Shown here one piece after another: positions 17,309 to 26,427 of a stretch of 45,041 nt of DNA. The DNA is from a virus: positions 1 through 45,041 of the IMG/VR virus record IMGVR_UViG_3300023443_000210; one strand, given 5' to 3'. Numbering within the stretch: position 1 is the first letter of the stretch; each line of letters begins with the position of its first letter. The notes beneath the pieces are model-generated. The model was not told the origin of the DNA. It saw nothing but the letters and a program-made list of their open reading frames with translations, and made no database searches. Both the position numbers and the translations under genes were made by a program.

Positions 17309-18294
17309 TAAGTGCCACCCACCACACTGATTCTTCTACCACTAAATGCTAATCCATCACGACCACTAGTACCCGGCCCAATTGGTGCTGATTGGAATAC
17401 AGCCTCAGTCTGATTAGCATAACGGCTCATCATCTCAAGCATCATTGTTCTGCCTAGGTTCTCATTCACATTAGCTTGATTGTATTTAGCCTGTGATCTA
17501 AGGATATCAGCGGTAGCTAGTTCAAAGAGGATGAGGTCAGCAGGAATCTCTAATGTGTCACCATCATTGATTAGCTTCCTAACCTTCTTCTTGTAAACAA
17601 TTGATAAAGTATCAGCCGCATTCGGGTTACTATCCAAACGTATTGCTTGATACCTAGAATCCTTTTCAAATGTAGGGATAACAGCGTATTCAGTACTGGA
17701 AGTAGTCCCAGAAATTGTGATATTCCCTGCCCTACTGGCATCAATAATACTCGATTCAGTTCCAATACGAGTAATCCTTGAGAATGTGTTACTAGTTGTG
17801 ACTGCACTTGTACCATTAAGTGTCACTAATTCATTCAATTCCTCACCACTAACCAGTCCCCAAATAGAAACCACAGGGCTAGTGTCCCCAACATCAGATG
17901 AAATCAAATCCAAAGTCTCAGCCGTAGTTATAATCCTCTTAATAGGAGATGAACCCGTACTCGTGTATTCAAAAGCAACCCCACCAGCCGTTAGATTGTC
18001 AAAATAGCGGTTAACATGCATCTCAGGATTAGCATTATGTAGCAACTCCTTACCACTATCTGTAACTATCTTCTTAACCAAGTCAACATGGCGAGGCATA
18101 AAGACATACTGTTCAGAAGCAAAGGTAGATACCTCAGCAACCTCTAATCGCCACAGATCAGGCCAATCAAACCCATCAGCTATCTCAGTATACTTACGGT
18201 TAATAGCGTCCTTAATACGTGTGAGCCTCCCTGAAGAGGTGTCTTGGATGTGTCTACCAATTTCATCTTGAAGTTGTTTATATGTCATTGCCAT
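17308..18294 (-). CDS. Head-tail adaptor-like protein
   Basis: This protein of about 328 residues has an N-terminus MAMTYKQLQDEIGRHI...IKDAINRKYTEIADGFDWPDL that is typical of phage adaptor or tail-accessory proteins following the portal ring. The start at 18294 is preferred because its A is shared with the previous stop (TAATG) and GGAGG lies 9 bases upstream; a longer frame exists to 18312. The rest is beta-rich. It is adjacent to the tail-stabilisation-like protein. Confidence 0.65.
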   Translation of the reverse strand: MAMTYKQLQDEIGRHIQDTSSGRLTRIKDAINRKYTEIADGFDWPDLWRLEVAEVSTFASEQYVFMPRHVDLVKKIVTDSGKELLHNANPEMHVNRYFDNLTAGGVAFEYTSTGSSPIKRIITTAETLDLISSDVGDTSPVVSIWGLVSGEELNELVTLNGTSAVTTSNTFSRITRIGTESSIIDASRAGNITISGTTSSTEYAVIPTFEKDSRYQAIRLDSNPNAADTLSIVYKKKVRKLINDGDTLEIPADLILFELATADILRSQAKYNQANVNENLGRTMMLEMMSRYANQTEAVFQSAPIGPGTSGRDGLAFSGRRISVVGGT

Positions 18295-19574
18295 TAGAAT
18301 AATTCCTCCCATGTAATAGAAGCAGATGCACCAACAGAACTAGCCGAAAAAGCTGATATTGTTAATGTATCCCCCGGATTAAGAAATAACTTAATAGTAT
18401 CAATAAAAAATTTATCTGAAAAGTCTCTCTGAAGAACGAAATCTGTCACTAAGTCCCCACCAGAAACAACTGATGCTGAGGTATCAGTTTGTGCCACTGA
18501 GGTATTAGCGTCTAAATCAGTGAAGGATGCCCCTGTTAACGTAGTAGCATTTTGCCTAACAAAATAATGAACCACATTATTTCCGTTTCCTTCAGATGCA
18601 ACAGTAAACAACTTTACTTTCATCCGAACTTTATTAGTAGTAGACTGGAATGTAGTATTACATCTTATAGAAAGTATAGGTTCTTCAGTCGTTATAGCTG
18701 CCTGATCAGCTCCAAATGCATTTGTAAAACCTAATTCAACATTTTTACCTTCTACAAATCCAGCCATAGAACCTGATTTAAGGACCACATCAGAAGTTGT
18801 TCCACCGTTATCAGTAAATATTCTTAATGGTAATGTCGGATTAGTTAGAGAGGGTACTATATTAGCATTAGCATATTTAATCTTATGAAAACAAAAAAAT
18901 CTGCCAGTCTCAGGATCTTCTAATGAATAGTCTATAGCTCCAGCACCTAAATATTGAAAAGATATTTGAAATACATTTAACTTTGTAACGTCTATAGTTA
19001 TACCGCTAGGTCCATTCCCATCTAATGTATCAATATTAAAATTAGATTGAGTGACTATATTGTTAACACTATCAACTCTACGATTAACCCCAAAATTAGT
19101 ATCTTTTATACCGACGCAAAAACAATCAACAGAATCGCCAATACCTATTTCTTGATTAGTGCCAGTTACACCTGTCGTAAACAAAGCCGTAAATCTACAC
19201 ATTCCTCCTTGACCAGGATTATATTTAATAGGAGTTTTAGATTCCATTAATGCAGTAGATCCAGTTGTTGTTGAAGTCCCAACTACAGCCATGGCATTTG
19301 CCTGAGTAACAGTGCCACCTGCCACTAAAGTAGTTTTGATAAGTCTATTATTTATATTATAAGGAAATTGTAGTTGCACAACAGGCGTTAATTCAGCCAT
19401 CAATTGTTCACCGAACGCACTTCTAGGAGTAGCCAATTCAATATCGCCATTAATATTAGTATTTATAACACGATATTTTATACCATCAAATCCAACCATT
19501 AATGAACGTTTAGCTAGAGCAACATCATTATGCTCTTCACGGCCTGTCTGAGTATGGGTCTTATTATTAGTCAT
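18294..19574 (-). CDS. Structural protein, possible receptor-binding or tail protein
   Basis: This 426-residue protein is rich in Thr, Asn, Gly and beta strands. The N-terminal region contains RSAFGEQLMAELTPVVQLQF, a pattern I associate with virion proteins in environmental phages. A lectin-like beta-sandwich is possible after residue 110. The gene lies between fibre-type and adaptor genes. The exact role is unknown. Confidence 0.55.
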   Translation of the reverse strand: MTNNKTHTQTGREEHNDVALAKRSLMVGFDGIKYRVINTNINGDIELATPRSAFGEQLMAELTPVVQLQFPYNINNRLIKTTLVAGGTVTQANAMAVVGTSTTTGSTALMESKTPIKYNPGQGGMCRFTALFTTGVTGTNQEIGIGDSVDCFCVGIKDTNFGVNRRVDSVNNIVTQSNFNIDTLDGNGPSGITIDVTKLNVFQISFQYLGAGAIDYSLEDPETGRFFCFHKIKYANANIVPSLTNPTLPLRIFTDNGGTTSDVVLKSGSMAGFVEGKNVELGFTNAFGADQAAITTEEPILSIRCNTTFQSTTNKVRMKVKLFTVASEGNGNNVVHYFVRQNATTLTGASFTDLDANTSVAQTDTSASVVSGGDLVTDFVLQRDFSDKFFIDTIKLFLNPGDTLTISAFSASSVGASASITWEELF

Positions 19575-19839
19575 GAGGCTCCAATAATCCTAAGATGCTA
19601 TTAATACCATTTCTAAACTTAAGATAATTCCTAATATCAATCTCCCTGTTACCAGTTGCAAATTTAGTTCTAGAGGCAGCATCAGCAATCTTCTGAAACT
19701 CATCGGCTTCCTCACTACGCATTAGCTCATTGAGTTTATTAACTGTAGGGTCTTCAAAATTAGTCCTTGCTACAGGTTCTCTTTGTATCGTAGCTTCAGG
19801 ATTTGTACTATGTCCTGTAAATGGATTTATATCGCTCAT
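19567..19839 (-). CDS. Hypothetical late protein
   Basis: This 90-residue, mostly helical and charged protein is not recognised. It overlaps the downstream structural gene by 8 bases and is likely a virion assembly accessory. Confidence 0.6.
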   Translation of the reverse strand: MSDINPFTGHSTNPEATIQREPVARTNFEDPTVNKLNELMRSEEADEFQKIADAASRTKFATGNREIDIRNYLKFRNGINSILGLLEPHD

Positions 19840-19841
19840 AA

Positions 19842-20426
19842 TTACACCGCTATCGCTTCCATATATGAACCAGCTTTCATAGTTGAATCAAAAGGATTTG
19901 AAGCTGGTTGCGCCCATTTAATGGCAAGCGTGCCAGCAGCAGTCGTTACAACTGTTCCAGAGAAAGGTACACCTATAATCTCATTAACTGTAAAGTTCGC
20001 TATTACATCCAGTGCCACCGTAGTTGTCTGTTCAGCTTCTTCTACATTAAGACCGTGAATTATCAAAGAACTTATTGTAAGACCGTCCTGAGCATTAAAC
20101 ACAATGGCTAAGTCATGGATATCCATCATCCACGTACCTTTGACAACATAAGTAGTGTTAGCCTTTAAAGATAAGAATAAATGAGTATCATTTACTAATG
20201 TCATATCATTATTCACAATCTGATCGGCTGTCTTTCTTACAATTAGATGCTCTCTGATATCAACGTCAGACAGATCCGTAACCACGCCATTGCTATCAAT
20301 CTGTTTGAAACTATTATCTGTATCGTCTACATAAAAATAAAGCTCATCTGTAGGTGGCAACGTTCCTTTGGCAGTAGAAGGTGTACTTGCCCTTCCTAAA
20401 AACCATCCAATACTTGGGGCTCCCAT
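19842..20426 (-). CDS. Fibre-type protein with shared N-terminal module (copy A)
   Basis: This 194-residue protein begins with a module (about residues 14-50) reading PSTAKGTLPPTDELYFYVDD, then FKQIDSNGVVTDLSDVD. It is clearly paralogous to the start of the 20677 gene. The C-terminal half is a different beta-rich domain. Proteins sharing an attachment module but differing in the distal part are typical of phage fibres and appendages. Confidence 0.6.
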   Translation of the reverse strand: MGAPSIGWFLGRASTPSTAKGTLPPTDELYFYVDDTDNSFKQIDSNGVVTDLSDVDIREHLIVRKTADQIVNNDMTLVNDTHLFLSLKANTTYVVKGTWMMDIHDLAIVFNAQDGLTISSLIIHGLNVEEAEQTTTVALDVIANFTVNEIIGVPFSGTVVTTAAGTLAIKWAQPASNPFDSTMKAGSYMEAIAV

Positions 20427-20677
20427 TATTCTTTTCCTTTCTTATCATCTTCCCACCCAATAAGATAATCTTCTAATTCCGGTAATCCACTCAAACCCAA
20501 AGCCATCATCTTGGCTATGGGAATATCAATCTTGTTTAAAAATGTCACCACTGGCATTAACTGCTGCTCAGTGATGACATATTCTTTTGGAACAGGTTTA
20601 GGATTATCGTTTTCTTCAACTAACCTTTTACCAGTAGCTACGATTTCCTCAACCGTTCCTATTTCCTTTGTGTCCAT
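20426..20677 (-). CDS. Hypothetical late protein
   Basis: This 83-residue protein is not recognised and has no membrane segment or motif. It sits by one-base overlaps between the two paralogous fibre-type genes. It might be a chaperone or linker for them, which is speculation. Confidence 0.55.
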   Translation of the reverse strand: MDTKEIGTVEEIVATGKRLVEENDNPKPVPKEYVITEQQLMPVVTFLNKIDIPIAKMMALGLSGLPELEDYLIGWEDDKKGKE

Positions 20678-21252
20678 TAGTTAATGAGATTCACAGCTTG
20701 AAGTAGTACTTCTATCTCATTAATACGGATACGCATGTTGCTAACAGTTGTTTGCTCAGTTACGTTATAAGTCGCATCTAAAGCAACAGCATCAGCAGTA
20801 GTCATCGCAGTTCCTTTATTAACACCAGCTTCACCGTAGAAACCTAGTAATGAAGCAGAGGCATTGCCAAACACTAAGGCGTCATTGGAAGCTGTATAAG
20901 CTAAGTAATCAACAGCCGTTCCATTAGCCTGTGCTTGAAACAAAACATCAATATCTTCAGCTCCAGTACCAGTAGCGGTGGCTGTAGCAAGAATTGTTGC
21001 GTTGTCATCTGAATCAGTACAATCAGTATCTTTGAATGTTAACTGAGGTGAAGCATCTGCAATTGTGACATCAGGGAATGTAGTAGCCCCCACGTCGGTT
21101 ATATCAACAACAGTACCCGCCGAATCAATGAATTTCCAATGATCGTCTGCACTGTCTACATAAAAAGCAAGCACTCCTGCAGGGGGTAACGTACCCTTAG
21201 CTGCACTTGGTACCGCCATTCTTCCGTAAAATCTTCCAACTGGTCCACTCAT
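20677..21252 (-). CDS. Fibre-type protein with shared N-terminal module (copy B)
   Basis: This 191-residue protein starts with PSAAKGTLPPAGVLAFYVDS and WKFIDSAGTVVDITDVG, the same module as in the 19842 gene. A beta-rich middle and a short C-terminal helix (NMRIRINEIEVLLQAV) suited to trimerisation follow. It is a likely virion surface or fibre protein. It overlaps the large glycosyltransferase gene by 4 bases. Confidence 0.6.
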   Translation of the reverse strand: MSGPVGRFYGRMAVPSAAKGTLPPAGVLAFYVDSADDHWKFIDSAGTVVDITDVGATTFPDVTIADASPQLTFKDTDCTDSDDNATILATATATGTGAEDIDVLFQAQANGTAVDYLAYTASNDALVFGNASASLLGFYGEAGVNKGTAMTTADAVALDATYNVTEQTTVSNMRIRINEIEVLLQAVNLIN

Positions 21253-23603
21253 TTGAGTATCCTTTCTGTTAAGTCTTTTGTTAGGTTAATTTCGGAACAC
21301 TGTATATACTCAGCATTCCATTCTTCAGCTACCCCATCCCATCGGTAGATCGATCTACAATTATCAATCATTACAGAACGTATCCCTTCTTGTTGTGGAC
21401 GGTCCCCGATTACAGAGATTAAGGTATCTAAGAATTCTTTCTTGTCAAAGATTGGTTCTAAATACTCACCGATCTTATGACCAAATTTTACTGTTTCATT
21501 AAGTGCAGCATAGTTACTAGTCACTGGGATAACTCCAGCACACTGCATCTTCATTGCTGTAATACACGATATCTCGCCAAATTGGGTTGGGTAAGCCCAT
21601 ACTCCAGCCTTCGCCATATGCTGTGCTAATACATCCTGACCCACTGACCCGTGATATGTTATCGTTGGGTCTTCTTCCATTTGAGTTAACAGTCTCTTCT
21701 TCCATAACATCATTTCCTTATCATTGGCATAACGCATATCAAACCATTTATTAAACCCATAGAAGACTTCTAATTTAGCATTAGGATGAGCCTTGATAAC
21801 TTCAGGCCACATATCTAACAGAGTATCTAATCCTCTATCAGGTGAAGAAGCATATATAACTGTATACGGGTCATTATCCCCAGACAGCATCAACTCAGGA
21901 TCTACACCATTCCTGGTATACATAACCTTATCATCAGTTACCCAAGGGGCTGTATCTCTATGAAACTTAGATAGGAACATAACCTTATCAATACAAGACA
22001 TTACTTTTTCATCGTAATAAGCCTCCATACCATTCTGTAGATCATGGTTCCAAAGCCAAGTAACTTTTCCCCTAGGAGCTTTAAAGACATGATGAGGATG
22101 ACGCCAGAGAATGCTAAGCTCAACAAGATCACTATTATTACTAGCTGAAGTTTGATACCAATATACTCCATCGATCTCACCTTCCTTAGTACAGTTGCAA
22201 TACACTTCGACAGTCCATCCCAATTTGACAAATTCCTTAGAGACATTTATCACAGCTTCCTCACTACCACCTATGCCAGTTTTGATACTCTCTGGTCCCC
22301 AAGTTTGAGTGTCATCGTAACCACAGTAGATAGCTAATACCTTCTTCCCATCAGGCCTAACCTTCTTCTTATGTTTCTTAAATTCTGGGTAATCCAATAC
22401 TCTCTCAGGGATAACATCATAGATAGCATGTCGATCTTCTTCAGGTGTGAAATCTAGTACTTGTTTGTAGATATCAATCATCTTCATATCTTCAAGTTGT
22501 TTAAAACAATAAGCTTCAACAGCCTTCCATTGCTCTTCTTTATCTGGAAGTAAAGCCCTAAGTTTATCGTTACAAACTAATACTTGTTCCCACTCAGCAG
22601 ATTCATGATAAGCTCTGTGTAATAGTATCAAGGGTTGAATCTTCTCACTGAACGGATTATGAATCATATCCTTACCCATAGGTTCACACTGTCCATAAAG
22701 TCTCAACCAATGAAGAACCCGTTCCCATTTACCAAGTAGTCCATCTATCTCAGCCAAGCATATGAATGCTGTATTAACAGTTGGTATAAGTTCAATAGCC
22801 TTAAGACACCATGCCTTAGCCGATTCATAATTCTTTAACTTTCGGTGGACATTGTGAATCCGCATCATTACTTGATACTTCTCTTCAGACCATTCTGATT
22901 TTCTTAGATATTCTTGGTAATAATGGATAGCCTTATCGTTCTCACCAATATCATATAGTGAATTAGCGTAATACATTTCCATACGCTGATCACCACCCTC
23001 GTCAACAATACGCTTGAGCATAGTAACATTTCTCTTCTTACGCTCTACGTTGTCACCATCTATAACATTATTATGAATGATGTAAGATACCTCACGCTTC
23101 ATGTCATATCTGTTATAACGCTTAACAGGACTTAGTATCTCATGAATAGGTGCGATCCACTTACCGTGTCCATTGCGTATGATTCTCTCTCTACGATGTC
23201 TAGTACTACATTCACCATTTTTATTAAACTCATAGTCATAATCCATAGTGATCCAGTCCCAACCATCTCCATAAGCTTCTTCTACACACTTACGTAGATT
23301 ACTTGGGTTGTAAATAACATCATCAGAATCAATCCACATGATCATGTCGCCAGTAGCTAATTCAAAACTAGCGTTTCTAGCGTCAGCAAAAGACCTTAGG
23401 AACCCATCCTCATGCATTAGGTAAGGATCACATTCATTAATTACAGTAGTAGTAAACGGGAACTTCTTAATTAAATCACTAGTCAAAGGGTCCTTGATAG
23501 TCTGCAATAAGATAATCTCATCTGCAATCTGATCTATAGAAGCAAACGTACTAGTTAGTTTCTCATCACATCTACCTAAAATCATACACACTGATAGTTT
23601 CAT
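21249..23603 (-). CDS. Two-domain glycosyltransferase: GT2 + TPR-like + GT4-type
   Basis: This 784-residue protein is modular. Residues 1-200 are a GT-A family 2 domain (KLSVCMILGR; metal site IDSDD at 91-95). Residues ~200-390 are helical repeats of TPR type (YYANSLYDIGENDKAIHYY). Residues ~415-770 are a GT-B domain (GGSEEAVINVSKEF; YASSPDRGL; GEISCITAMKMQCAGVIPV). It should transfer two sugars in succession, modifying virion proteins, host surface polysaccharide or phage DNA. It lies between fibre and tail genes, so virion glycosylation is the simplest idea. Its GT-B domain is paralogous to the 29962 gene. Confidence 0.82.
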   Translation of the reverse strand: MKLSVCMILGRCDEKLTSTFASIDQIADEIILLQTIKDPLTSDLIKKFPFTTTVINECDPYLMHEDGFLRSFADARNASFELATGDMIMWIDSDDVIYNPSNLRKCVEEAYGDGWDWITMDYDYEFNKNGECSTRHRRERIIRNGHGKWIAPIHEILSPVKRYNRYDMKREVSYIIHNNVIDGDNVERKKRNVTMLKRIVDEGGDQRMEMYYANSLYDIGENDKAIHYYQEYLRKSEWSEEKYQVMMRIHNVHRKLKNYESAKAWCLKAIELIPTVNTAFICLAEIDGLLGKWERVLHWLRLYGQCEPMGKDMIHNPFSEKIQPLILLHRAYHESAEWEQVLVCNDKLRALLPDKEEQWKAVEAYCFKQLEDMKMIDIYKQVLDFTPEEDRHAIYDVIPERVLDYPEFKKHKKKVRPDGKKVLAIYCGYDDTQTWGPESIKTGIGGSEEAVINVSKEFVKLGWTVEVYCNCTKEGEIDGVYWYQTSASNNSDLVELSILWRHPHHVFKAPRGKVTWLWNHDLQNGMEAYYDEKVMSCIDKVMFLSKFHRDTAPWVTDDKVMYTRNGVDPELMLSGDNDPYTVIYASSPDRGLDTLLDMWPEVIKAHPNAKLEVFYGFNKWFDMRYANDKEMMLWKKRLLTQMEEDPTITYHGSVGQDVLAQHMAKAGVWAYPTQFGEISCITAMKMQCAGVIPVTSNYAALNETVKFGHKIGEYLEPIFDKKEFLDTLISVIGDRPQQEGIRSVMIDNCRSIYRWDGVAEEWNAEYIQCSEINLTKDLTERILK

Positions 23604-23956
23604 ACAACAATCCTCGAATGGTCTTTTTTTTCATAACAAACTAAATCGGGTGCTAGTTCAATTATCCCATTGATAACGTCATCATCTTGCATCCAATCAT
23701 GCCTCTCTGTCATCTGTCTTACCCTAGCAGCTAATCCAAGTGGCACTTCTAATTTCTCTTTCCAATTTCCCTCATGGGACATACCAGTTGATTTGTGCAA
23801 AGTCTCTCTCTTATGAACCAAATGACGCTTCATAGCCTTAACCTCATCAGGACATTCATTAACCCACATCTTCAAGGCCATCCTGAGACATTCATGAAGA
23901 TTCTCTTTAGGTATCCAAACGTTTATTCCAACTGGTATTTCCATATCCTTTTTCAT
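23600..23956 (-). CDS. Hypothetical late protein
   Basis: This 118-residue, tryptophan- and histidine-containing helical protein is not recognised. It overlaps the glycosyltransferase start by 4 bases and the upstream LamG-like gene by 4 bases, so it is translated with them. Confidence 0.6.
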   Translation of the reverse strand: MKKDMEIPVGINVWIPKENLHECLRMALKMWVNECPDEVKAMKRHLVHKRETLHKSTGMSHEGNWKEKLEVPLGLAARVRQMTERHDWMQDDDVINGIIELAPDLVCYEKKDHSRIVV

Positions 23957-24645
23957 GTTAGTAGTAACAATGTTGAGCTAGAATCGGCATCACCAGAAGC
24001 GAGTAATTGGTTTAATAAAGCCGTAGCTGTATCCGTTAAATCAGTTGTATCGAAAACGGTTGTGTAAGTACCGACTTGGAATATTTCCATATTAGTGAAA
24101 GCACTATTAGGGCCATTTGCTCCTAATTTTAATGGGCCATTTCCTGTAGCCGTTGACGTTTCTGTGTTTGTTCCGCTTAAACTTATACCGCTTGAACTCT
24201 CAACCGACATACTCACTAAGCGAGTTGATAGTTTATATGAAAAAGCTTGCACAATTAGGTCTGTAGGATCGAGATTGGCACCGTTAGCTAAGACAACATT
24301 ACCTGAACCTGTGACGCTTGCCGACCAGAAAAAATCTTGAGTAACGCCATTCCATGAGGCAACAGGTTTATCGCCAGCGTTAGGGTCCATTGTCCAAAAT
24401 TGTTCAGTTGTGCCACTAGATCCTAGATACTTATATGCAATGTACCCTGAAAAGTCACTTGATGTATCCCAAAAATTAGTTGGAAATATAATTTTATCAT
24501 CTACGCCGTCAAGGATTACAGATTGTCGGGTATACGTTGTTATAATATTGGTCGTACTATTCTCACCTAAGATTTTATCTATAATTGTTCCCGATTCTTC
24601 ATCAAAATCTGCACGGGTTCTCTCTCCTCCTAGTTGGTCGGTCAT
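23953..24645 (-). CDS. LamG/concanavalin-like virion protein
   Basis: This 230-residue protein contains the hallmark start of LamG-type jelly-roll domains, SVILDGVDDKIIFP, followed by antiparallel beta strands and a closing 'NGPLKLGANGPNSAFTNMEIFQVG' type strand pair near 168-192. Such domains bind carbohydrate and are common in phage fibres and decoration proteins. It is a possible substrate or partner of the adjacent glycosyltransferase. Confidence 0.65.
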   Translation of the reverse strand: MTDQLGGERTRADFDEESGTIIDKILGENSTTNIITTYTRQSVILDGVDDKIIFPTNFWDTSSDFSGYIAYKYLGSSGTTEQFWTMDPNAGDKPVASWNGVTQDFFWSASVTGSGNVVLANGANLDPTDLIVQAFSYKLSTRLVSMSVESSSGISLSGTNTETSTATGNGPLKLGANGPNSAFTNMEIFQVGTYTTVFDTTDLTDTATALLNQLLASGDADSSSTLLLLT

Positions 24646-24646
24646 C

Positions 24647-24910
24647 CTATAACCTCCAAGCCGCTTCTCTTACTCTGGCATAAGCCCAAGTAGGGAGTTT
24701 ATTTTTCTCAACAACATAGGGATCAAAGACAGATTCTAAATCGGTTGGCTTTCTACCAAAGATTATAGTGTTCCCCAATATAATCTTTCCGTCAGAATCT
24801 ACAGGACCGCTACAGTTACAATCATCTTTAGGGTTATACCCGTTTGCAATCAACAAACTATCGGGGACAGTTGATAAGAGTTCATTATATTTATTGTTAT
24901 TACCGCTCAT
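24647..24910 (-). CDS. Hypothetical late protein
   Basis: This 87-residue protein with a DDCNCSG cysteine pair near the middle is not recognised. It overlaps the upstream coiled-coil membrane protein by 4 bases. Confidence 0.58.
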   Translation of the reverse strand: MSGNNNKYNELLSTVPDSLLIANGYNPKDDCNCSGPVDSDGKIILGNTIIFGRKPTDLESVFDPYVVEKNKLPTWAYARVREAAWRL

Positions 24911-25140
24911 GAAAACGCCCCCTTAAGAAAGCCCCAAATAGCAGTCCAAGCAAGAGTGATAATGCCAGCAACAGCAAACAACTTACCCTTAAGGTTAGCA
25001 AATTCGACTTTTATTGATTGCACATCATCCTTCATAGTCTTCATATCATCCTTAAGACTTTTAATATCACCAGATAGACCTTCCATTTCACCCATGAATT
25101 TCCACAGTTCTTTCTGTTCCTCTGGCGTTATATCGTTCAT
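24907..25140 (-). CDS. Coiled-coil protein with C-terminal membrane helix, possible holin-like
   Basis: This 77-residue protein has a charged heptad-repeat region (IKSLKDDMKTMKDDVQSIK, about 27-45) followed by one C-terminal transmembrane helix (LFAVAGIITLAWTAIWGFL). The arrangement is that of XhlA-type haemolysin/holin-associated proteins. A lysis role is plausible, yet the gene sits among structural genes and no endolysin is nearby, so a virion or membrane accessory role is equally possible. Confidence 0.6.
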   Translation of the reverse strand: MNDITPEEQKELWKFMGEMEGLSGDIKSLKDDMKTMKDDVQSIKVEFANLKGKLFAVAGIITLAWTAIWGFLKGAFS

Positions 25141-25484
25141 TAAACTTGGCTCACTGTTACTGTGGCATTTGTTTGAGATGCACTAGCAGTTATCCTTAAA
25201 ATTCTAATCCCAGCAAGTTCAGTAAAGAATCCGTGGAACGGTGTAGCAGCTAATCCTGTGATAGATAGAGCAGCACTCTTATCAGTTATTAGAACGGAAT
25301 GAAGGGTGCCATCAATTACAGAACCAAATGTTACTGTAGCGTTATCAGACAAGTTAATGTCAAGAGCGATAACGGGTCTGTCACCATCCAGTGTTATATC
25401 AACAGTAGTGCCATCCCAATCAATAGCTGAACCTGTTACAGCATGGTTCTTAATTGTCTGTACGCTTTGTTTCTTGTCGCCCAT
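25140..25484 (-). CDS. Small beta-rich structural protein
   Basis: This 114-residue protein is almost entirely beta strands (VDITLDGDRPVIALDINLS and ITASASQTNATVTVSQV). It lies directly downstream of the major capsid gene, after a terminator-like hairpin. This is a usual place for a head decoration or head-fibre protein. The role is inferred from position. Confidence 0.55.
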   Translation of the reverse strand: MGDKKQSVQTIKNHAVTGSAIDWDGTTVDITLDGDRPVIALDINLSDNATVTFGSVIDGTLHSVLITDKSAALSITGLAATPFHGFFTELAGIRILRITASASQTNATVTVSQV

Positions 25485-25503
25485 TTGAGCCTCCTATTAA
25501 AAT

Positions 25504-25530
25504 AGAGAGGGGCTATCAACCCCTCCCATT
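25504..25530 (-). terminator. Hairpin terminator after the capsid gene
   Basis: On the minus strand GAGGGG (25525-25520), loop TTGATAG and CCCCTC (25512-25507) form a 6-bp GC-rich stem followed by TCTATTTTAAT. It probably causes partial termination so that capsid mRNA exceeds downstream mRNA. Confidence 0.6.
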
Positions 25531-25538
25531 TAGCTTTA

Positions 25539-26426
25539 TTAAGCTGAATCAGTAATAATTCCAGCAGCAGCTTCATTACCAAACTCTAGGGTAAGTTCCC
25601 CAAGAATAACGGTATCATTGCTGTCAGCAACCTTAGCAACACGCTCAGTCGTTACGTTACGCAAAAATGATTTTGCAAACATATCACGGTCAAGAACAAC
25701 TATTGTGTTAGCACCAGCTCCATTTGGAATATCACGAGACAACTGAATGGAAATAGTAGAAAAGTCTGAATCATAGATTGCGATAGTATTAACTACTTCA
25801 CGATCATTTTGATCAAATCTCTTCTGGGCATTTCCAGAGAAGCTCGAAATACGACGCTTCAAAAACCCGTTAACCAGAGCATCACGAGGTTTACCACCGG
25901 CATCCCAAACAGTCTCTAAAAGGTCATTTAGTGGGGTTTCACTCATCGTTAAAGCACTACCAAAGTCTGTAACATTAGTTGTCACAGCGTTGAGCAGTCC
26001 ATCCATACGACGGGCTGTATCTGATGCATTACCAGACGCATTAGATCCACGAAGCAATGCATGTTCTGCATCAGTCTTCCACTCAACCATGCGCTGCTCT
26101 ATTTGGTCTGCAACAAGGTCAGAGATAGCATAACGAGATGATGCCTGACTTGTTCCGGAAACCCTAGCAGTTTTCTCAATGATCTGAGTGAAGTTTGAAA
26201 CGCGAGTTGGCAAAACTGGTGCAGCGAATGTGAATGTCGCACCCTCTACTTGAGCGTTATCGTTACGAGTAGATAGTGATCTGATTTGCCATTGGTGGTT
26301 TGGTTGATTAGCGGTTGTCATGCCAATCATGTTGAAAAACGGTGTATCTTCTGGTGTGATTTGGAAGATGATATCCATAACATCTTCTTTGACAGAAGTA
26401 TCACCGTAATGAGTTCCTACAGGCAT
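25539..26426 (-). CDS. Major capsid protein, SU10/DUF5309 type
   Basis: This 295-residue protein matches the SU10 major capsid (DUF5309) pattern. It has MPVGTHYGDTSVKEDVMDII near the start, ITPEDTPFFNMIG, an E-loop/P-domain region with EHALLRGSNASG, and DRDMFAKSFLRNV near the C-terminus. Size is typical for this HK97-fold family. It is preceded by a scaffold-like gene and AGGAGG, and followed by a terminator-like hairpin. This is the best marker for relating the phage to others. Confidence 0.85.
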   Translation of the reverse strand: MPVGTHYGDTSVKEDVMDIIFQITPEDTPFFNMIGMTTANQPNHQWQIRSLSTRNDNAQVEGATFTFAAPVLPTRVSNFTQIIEKTARVSGTSQASSRYAISDLVADQIEQRMVEWKTDAEHALLRGSNASGNASDTARRMDGLLNAVTTNVTDFGSALTMSETPLNDLLETVWDAGGKPRDALVNGFLKRRISSFSGNAQKRFDQNDREVVNTIAIYDSDFSTISIQLSRDIPNGAGANTIVVLDRDMFAKSFLRNVTTERVAKVADSNDTVILGELTLEFGNEAAAGIITDSA

Positions 26427-26427
26427 A

